This document shows positions 58,509-64,000 of a stretch of DNA of 64,000 nucleotides, piece by piece (position 1 is the stretch's first letter; every line of letters starts with the position of its first letter). Below the pieces are notes generated by a model. It made no database searches, was not told the DNA's origin, and saw nothing but the letters and a program-made list of their open reading frames with translations. This DNA comes from Botryotinia globosa (Eukaryota; Ascomycota; Leotiomycetes; Helotiales; Sclerotiniaceae). The position numbers were made by a program, and so were the translations under genes. Location of the stretch: contig RCSZ01000002.1 in the NCBI GenBank assembly GCA_014898425.1, forward strand, positions 744,001 through 808,000, given 5' to 3'.

Positions 58509-58612
58509 GTAGGACTGTAGGACTGTAGGACTGTAGGACTGTAGGACTGTAGGACTGTAGGACTGTAGGACTGTAGGACTGTAGGACTGTAGGACTGTAG
58601 GACTGTAGGACT
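58509..58612. repeat. 8-bp tandem repeat (GTAGGACT), about 13 copies
   Basis: Thirteen head-to-tail units of GTAGGACT with no visible variation, followed by CTGTCAGTG. Reading frame shifts with each unit, so it is non-coding. Perfect uniformity indicates recent expansion. Confidence 0.93.
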
Positions 58613-58667
58613 CTGTCAGTGATAGCTCCGCGGTCTGGTCTGGTATGGGGGAAGGGGGGGAAGGATA

Positions 58668-58697
58668 GACTCAGGAGTCAGGAGTCAGGAGTCAGCA
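58668..58697. repeat. 7-bp tandem repeat (AGGAGTC), about 4 copies
   Basis: Short perfect array close to the larger 8-bp array. Confidence 0.8.
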
Positions 58698-59337
58698 GAG
58701 ACCGTCCTCAGGCTCCGAGACATATGTGTGTGTACACTGTAAAGTGTCAGTCTATATTGTTCTCATCATGAAGGATTCTCTCAAGAAGATATTGTCATCA
58801 TCTTCACACTCGAGTGCCCCTCACCGCTGCTTTCGCTTTCGCTTTCTCCCTCATAAAGAGAAGGCTTGAAATTATCATCCTCTCGAGTCTCCAATCATCG
58901 GATGGATCTCTCCAATCATCCAATGCTACCTTCATCTCATTCTCTGCATTTTGGATTCTGGAAGCGGTATCCATATGCCGCCATTGGCGCAATGTGTGGG
59001 GTAGATGAGGAACACTGGGGCCGACTAGAAAAGGATGATGTGATGCGATGTGATGTGATGCGATGCGACGCGATGGGGATAATACATGGTGAAAAAGTCG
59101 CGTGTTTACTGGGGGTTGAAGCAGTGAGAATCCATAAAGTCAACATCCATACCTAGGTACATGTATTCTGTGGGGATGATAAGCAATGTGTGATGACTGT
59201 GATGGCGATAATGATAAAGATAATGAATGACCTCGGGATATCAAATTCTTATCTGAGCTGAGCTGAATTGAGCGAATTTTGAGTTTTCCATTTCATCACA
59301 GGCTCACAGCACCTACGTATTCGAATCGAGATAAGAA

Positions 59338-59375
59338 GCTGGGCTTGCTGGGCTTGCTGGGCTTGCTGGGCTTTC
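59338..59375. repeat. 9-bp tandem repeat (GGGCTTGCT), about 4 copies
   Basis: Direct array of GGGCTTGCT ending in a variant unit (GGGCTTTCT). Confidence 0.8.
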
Positions 59376-60567
59376 TCTGTTGATATCATAAATTCATATG
59401 TAATACATCTCTTAGCTCTGAACTATGAATATCATCATGATTCATCATGTATTTGGGCATTCACCTAGATACCTAGGTACCGCCCACTTGTTTCAGACCA
59501 TGTTGTATTTCACACAAATTAAATGTTTCAATCCCAAATGAAAATCCAATCATTCGTCTCCCTTTCCAGCGTGCTCTCATCCGAAAGCTGATGAACCATC
59601 ACCATATGCGAGATTTCCAGTGTGGGTTGCTGTTTCGCGGAAGAATTGTCAAAAGAAAGATGCGTCTATCAAGTAGATCATACTATATCTGAGGGAGAGT
59701 TTCGGGGGTTTTTGAATGCCATGGCATGGCATGACATGATCTTCCCAATGAACGACAGCTTCCCTAGTGAGGAGGTGACTAGTGAGATATGGAGACATCG
59801 GCGGAAAGGGTCGTCGATCATACGTCTCGTGAAGCAAACGGTAATTCATTGCGTGCAGTCCTCTGGAGGAACAAGCACTGCACACTCACACTGCACACTG
59901 CACAGGGCGCTCAATGTGCGAATCGGCACGTCTGGAATGGGAAGGCATGTGAGGGTGCAGGGAAATGACTTAATCTTTCATGATGGGTAGGTTTTGATTA
60001 TTAAAATGAAGATGTGCCTTTTTCCACAAAACACAAAGGATTATAAATTGAATGACGCTGTCAATCTCAAGGACAGAGAGTGTGTTTACTCTGTTGATAG
60101 CTGCGGAGACAGATGGTTGAGTTGTGTGTCTAGATTCCCAATTGAAACTATCTGTCTTTTTACTATTCGAAGACTCGATAATCAATCCTAGTAGAGAGTA
60201 GGTAGGTGATAGACAGACATAAATCAAGTCACCCAAACAACAGAGCCATTCTGCAGTTGAAGGAACAAAAGGCGTCCCAGCTACTCGCCCTGTACGACCC
60301 ATCAACTTACCCCACGACGACAAGAATGATGTGTATTGATATACGTGTGACATCCCTACATGCTCACACACATACTCAGGGTAGCGTAGCCGTGCTTCAC
60401 CATGTAGTACTAGGTAGTAATAAGATCTTAACTTTCCTGCGAATAATGTGGAAGAGGGACCGCCCAGAAACATATCCCGAATACAGGACGGCTGGGGAAA
60501 CAAGAAGCGTACGTGTATCAATTGATATGCGATGGATGCATCAAACGTCCGAATTATGGAGTAGGTA

Positions 60568-60602
60568 AGGAGGTAACGAGGTAACGAGGTAACGAGGTAA
60601 CC
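60568..60602. repeat. 8-bp tandem repeat (GAGGTAAC), about 4 copies
   Basis: Array of GAGGTAAC units in the gene-free region; non-coding. Confidence 0.8.
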
Positions 60603-63475
60603 TGACAGCAGGTCCCAGGACATAAGCGCGAGTTTCACGATCAATGAATTCCCAGTGGGTGAACCAGAGGATCTTCAAACGAGAAAGGGTTTAGCAAGCA
60701 ATATTCTGTGGATTTTTCGAGTCTGCTGATTCGCGTGGAGAGTCATGTCGATTCCATTGTGAATGCAAGAAGGTGTGAGCGGAGACCTCCGTAAAGAATA
60801 AACACATTACTACCTCCCTCCTACCTATGCAACAATCACAGAGGCCAATCCATCCATCCGTATTACCAAGATGTTGTCTGGTGCTTCATGTGCTGAGCAA
60901 TGGGGTGACTTTTCCACATCATTACGACGAATCGCCCCCTTTGTCGAACGTGATAAGGGTTGAAAGCAACATCGGAATGCCCTCCAAACTAAATTAAGAA
61001 CTGAGAACCGGGCAAGTTACCTCTGGAGGCAAGCTAGGCAGTTGCGTGCAGTAATGGAAAAGCAATGTCACTGGTTTAGACAGTGTAATATGTAATATGT
61101 AATATGTAACATGTATAAGTATAACATCATATCATACCATACCATACCATATCAAATGATTTGATGCGATTGACCATTCATGGCCATGATCTACTGGATG
61201 ATGAAAGAAAACAAGAGGCTGAGCCAAACCAAGTTCTGTCGCCTCTTCCATAACGTTTTCAATCGGGGTCCCCTTGATGGCAATAAGGACAGCAACAGCA
61301 ACAGCGACATCAACATCAACATCATCAGTGGCCTAACTAATTCTTTGTCCTTCCAAAATCCAAATAGATGGTCACACGACCTTGGACCTCAGGTACTAGG
61401 TATGTCACACCCTCTTTTGCTTCCGGTATCTTACCGTAAAGAGATCAGAAATCATTTTGAGGCTTGGTTCGTAGTCTGTCTGACAGTGACGGGTTATGTT
61501 ATCTAACCTGTTACTAAGCTCATCCATTGGATGCATCTGGAATTGTCTGGAATCTGGCTTATGTGTCCTGTTTGTTTGTTTCTGCTTTGTGAAATTACGA
61601 TGAATCATTCAGAGGATTGCGAGTTTCGTACCGACTTCTGTGTTCTTATGATTTTGATTACTGTTTCGAGCAATATCCACAGGCGAGAAACGCCCAAATC
61701 GGGTTGTGTCATTCCAACACGAGTGAGTACATTGTACGGCTACAGTTAGTTGTCTTGTAGCCTTGTAAAAGTAGTAGGTACCTCACAAGTCAAGTCATAG
61801 TATCCATCTTGATGACTGATGATATGTATCCTGGTAATTATTTCGGAAGGCCATTGATCAATTCCTTCCAGAATCCTCAACGAATTTCAGAATTTATGTC
61901 ATCTATCTGGCTTTATCCATGAGAGTCCAGACGTTCAAGTCGAAAACGTGTTTAAATTTAGCGTCGCTATTGCCGACACAGCCTGCTCGAACCTCAACAC
62001 ACACCTGTTAGAGCCTTCATCGTAGTGAGAGACGGACTCCGGAGTTACATAAGAGATCGACTCTAGGCTTCGTAGCATACCTCTACCTCGCATTGAATTT
62101 GAGTGAATGGGAACAGCCAAGACACTCGCCATATCCGTCATTCTCTACTCCGTAGGTAAAGCCCAACCGATAATCTATCTGTTAATGCCCATCTAGAACC
62201 ACCAATGGCAACGGTATGTTCCCCAGCTTGAGGGCGTAAAGATAGATAGACAGATAGACAGCATTTGCGAGCGCCAAAGAAGGCACAGTAAAAGGCGGTA
62301 AAGTCTCTCTCTTTGACTGCAATGCTCCCCAATCATTGGTTTAGCTATGCTGTGACCTGAGATGGTGTGGGTGGTGTGTGTGGTGAGTATGATATGGTAT
62401 GGGGTGGGCAGACGACGGTAATGCAATGCATGCATTTCTTAGGGGCGTGCATAAAGGTAAGATTAGTTATTCATGGGCTTTGGTGTGATATCAAGATTAG
62501 CAGCCAATTGTATGTTGATGAGGCGTTCCCAGGAAGGAATCCGATAGAATCATGTAAGAGCAGCACGATGTTAGTGATGAGATAATGGAGGAATGATTGG
62601 ATAAGTGTGATCACTTGTGAATGCTGTCAAGCTTCTTTGGGTATGTGGTGGCTGATAAAAGTCGCTGCTGCTCTCCATGGATTCTTTGTTGGAAGTTGGA
62701 AGTTGGAACCCTGGAACCCTGGAATGTCACGGATTTGGGTTTCCTTTGAAACTCCTTTGAGCGATCGATGATGAATGTTATACCGGAGACGGACAAGTAG
62801 GTGGTGAATTCTAAAATAAAATAAAGAAGGCTTGAGAGAGAAATGGGATGACCATATGATTTGCAGAAAGGAAAGGTGTGAAGGCGTGTGTGACAGTGTG
62901 AGCGTGCGTTGAAAGAACAAGAGAGTGGGGAGTGAGAGAATGAAAGGGTGGGGTGTGAATTGATGAATGGATGACTGGCGGGCTCATTATTACTTGTATG
63001 TATGTATGTATGTAGTATGTACACATCCCATGGAAAATCTGGGGTGAAGTGAACAAACAAAGTTGACGACCGCTTACCCTTCCCTTTGCCTTTCCCATTA
63101 TTTCATTGTTGATATCAAATGATACGGGTCACTCCTCATACTCCGTACAGAGAGTATCCCTAGGTAGATGCCGTACATGCCAGAGAGATGGTGTGAATCC
63201 AATCAGACGTGAAGAGTAAAGATGATGACGGGAATATAGAACGATAGATAGATATATGTAGATGGATGGATGCATGCAATACAACCCTACAACCCTTTCT
63301 TTGATTTATTTGATCTTACGTATTACTATACATATTATATACATTGCTTGTACTGCAGTCTGTGTGAAATCTCCTCCTGGAACCTCGCGAACCTTCGATT
63401 TACATGCAAAGTTAAAGCTGTCGAGGTCACCAAGCCTATTTTCTTGGACTTGGACTTGGGACTTCTTTATTAGTT

Positions 63476-64000
63476 TATCTGTGGCCCTTGGCTTCCCTTC
63501 CCTTCCCTCTTCTTCCCGACGTCAAGCTCATCTCAAGCTCATCTCAAGCTCATCTCATCCATACCGGTCTCTCTCTTCAACACTACTTGACACAATCTCT
63601 CGCACACACCTCTCTCGTCCGAGATTCCTTAGACACTTGTACCATCTCTCCATACCTACTCACACCACGTATTATCAACCGAGAAAAAGAGCTGCGACTG
63701 TTTCCCTATAATCAATTGCCGCGGATTCTTACAGACAGCAAAGGAAGGACAACAAGTTCTTGCAGGACCGACGGAGAGATACTTTTGGTGGTGGTACAAG
63801 TCAAGATTCTTTTACCACGACATTTTATCTACGACCCATTTCACGAAAGACGACGAATAACTACGAAGAATTACGAACAATATATATCCATATCCATATT
63901 CATACAAACTTCCGAAGTATACACAGACAGACAGACATACAGACAGACAGACAGACATACGACATTGTTTAATCCCGAGGCACAATCTCCCAGATACCTA
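63476..64000 (+). promoter_or_regulatory. Pyrimidine-rich leader-like tract at the window end
   Basis: C/T-rich sequence (CTTCCCTTCCCTTCCCTCTT, about 63493-63512), then a 12-bp direct repeat AAGCTCATCTC three times, then mixed sequence and a CAGA/CATA microsatellite (about 63923-63960). In filamentous fungi, such pyrimidine-rich tracts mark core promoters and long 5' leaders of plus-strand genes. With the 6 kb of empty sequence before it, this suggests a gene, perhaps a regulator, that starts to the right of the window. No start codon with a convincing coding sequence is seen before 64000. Confidence 0.45.

Larger units (their letters stand above)
57538..63475. other. Gene-free region rich in short tandem repeats
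   Basis: About 6 kb upstream of the E1 gene without a supported coding sequence. Open frames of up to 224 codons (59970-60644, minus) and 122 codons (59622-59990, plus) overlap each other on opposite strands and show no family features. It contains many short direct repeats, several CCTAGGTA sequences (for example near 58449, 59152, 59469 and 63160), and runs of AAGGT, ATGTA, TGATG and similar. Probably a long promoter for a gene to the right. Confidence 0.5.

Noticed and set aside
59970..60644. 224-codon minus-strand open frame
   Set aside because: No family features, antisense to other open frames, and includes the GAGGTAAC tandem array; kept only as a possible novel frame of low likelihood.

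Overview
The window comes from a filamentous ascomycete, most likely a leotiomycete of the Sclerotiniaceae (Botrytis/Sclerotinia/Monilinia type). The reasons are short spliceosomal introns (mostly 46-60 bp with GTAAGT-like donors and CTAAC/CTGAC branch sites), fungal protein families with typical filamentous-fungal architecture, and very AT-rich transposon graveyards whose C-to-T and G-to-A decay looks like repeat-induced point mutation (RIP). The genus is inferred from general resemblance, not from a search.

Layout. Bases 1 to about 15,050 are an AT-rich island without a believable gene. It holds at least five families of decayed elements: a TA-flanked miniature element at 556-1021; a repeated unit starting with a GGAGGT palindrome and ending in a GC-rich block, in three complete copies plus one older copy split by a nested insertion; an element with terminal repeats of about 140 bp at 7188-8399; a MITE at 9407-9757; and a MITE with perfect 66-bp ends at 14313-14721 next to a decayed sister. 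A second, smaller island at 28399-30437 is one RIP-mutated Tc1/mariner (DD34E) transposon with intact 33-bp terminal inverted repeats and a TA target duplication.

Genes from left to right: NAD-specific glutamate dehydrogenase (minus); kynureninase (plus); an atypical short-chain dehydrogenase (minus); the mitochondrial Fe-S protein Isa2 (plus); ribosomal protein uL30/RPL7 (minus); the RCC1-repeat protein Ats1 (plus), convergent with checkpoint protein Rad9 (minus); an F-box protein with leucine-rich-like repeats (plus); a frame-disrupted alpha/beta hydrolase (minus); a mitochondrial GGQ-type release-factor-like protein (minus), head to head with an 81-residue membrane protein (plus); the kinetochore protein CENP-I/Mis6 (minus, eight exons); the C-terminal part of a GH3-GNAT family protein (plus) whose glycosidase domain is not visible; and enolase-phosphatase E1 (minus), reconstructed across a 41-nt exon and a 918-bp intron. 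Exon coordinates were worked out by hand from splice sites and reading frame.

The genes are mostly housekeeping and do not form one pathway. Two loose links exist: glutamate dehydrogenase uses NAD and its divergent neighbour kynureninase belongs to de novo NAD synthesis; and Isa2 and the GGQ protein are both mitochondrial. Long gene-poor stretches (19.0-23.4, 45.2-47.8, 50.0-55.6 and 57.5-64.0 kb) carry many short tandem repeats; the last one ends in a pyrimidine-rich tract that looks like the long 5' leader of a gene starting beyond the window. I saw no convincing tRNA, rRNA, CRISPR array or secondary-metabolite cluster, and nothing I would call a wholly new system. The most unusual items are the nested-repeat island, the Tc1/mariner copy with preserved ends, the truncated GH3-GNAT gene, the broken hydrolase and the E1 gene structure.
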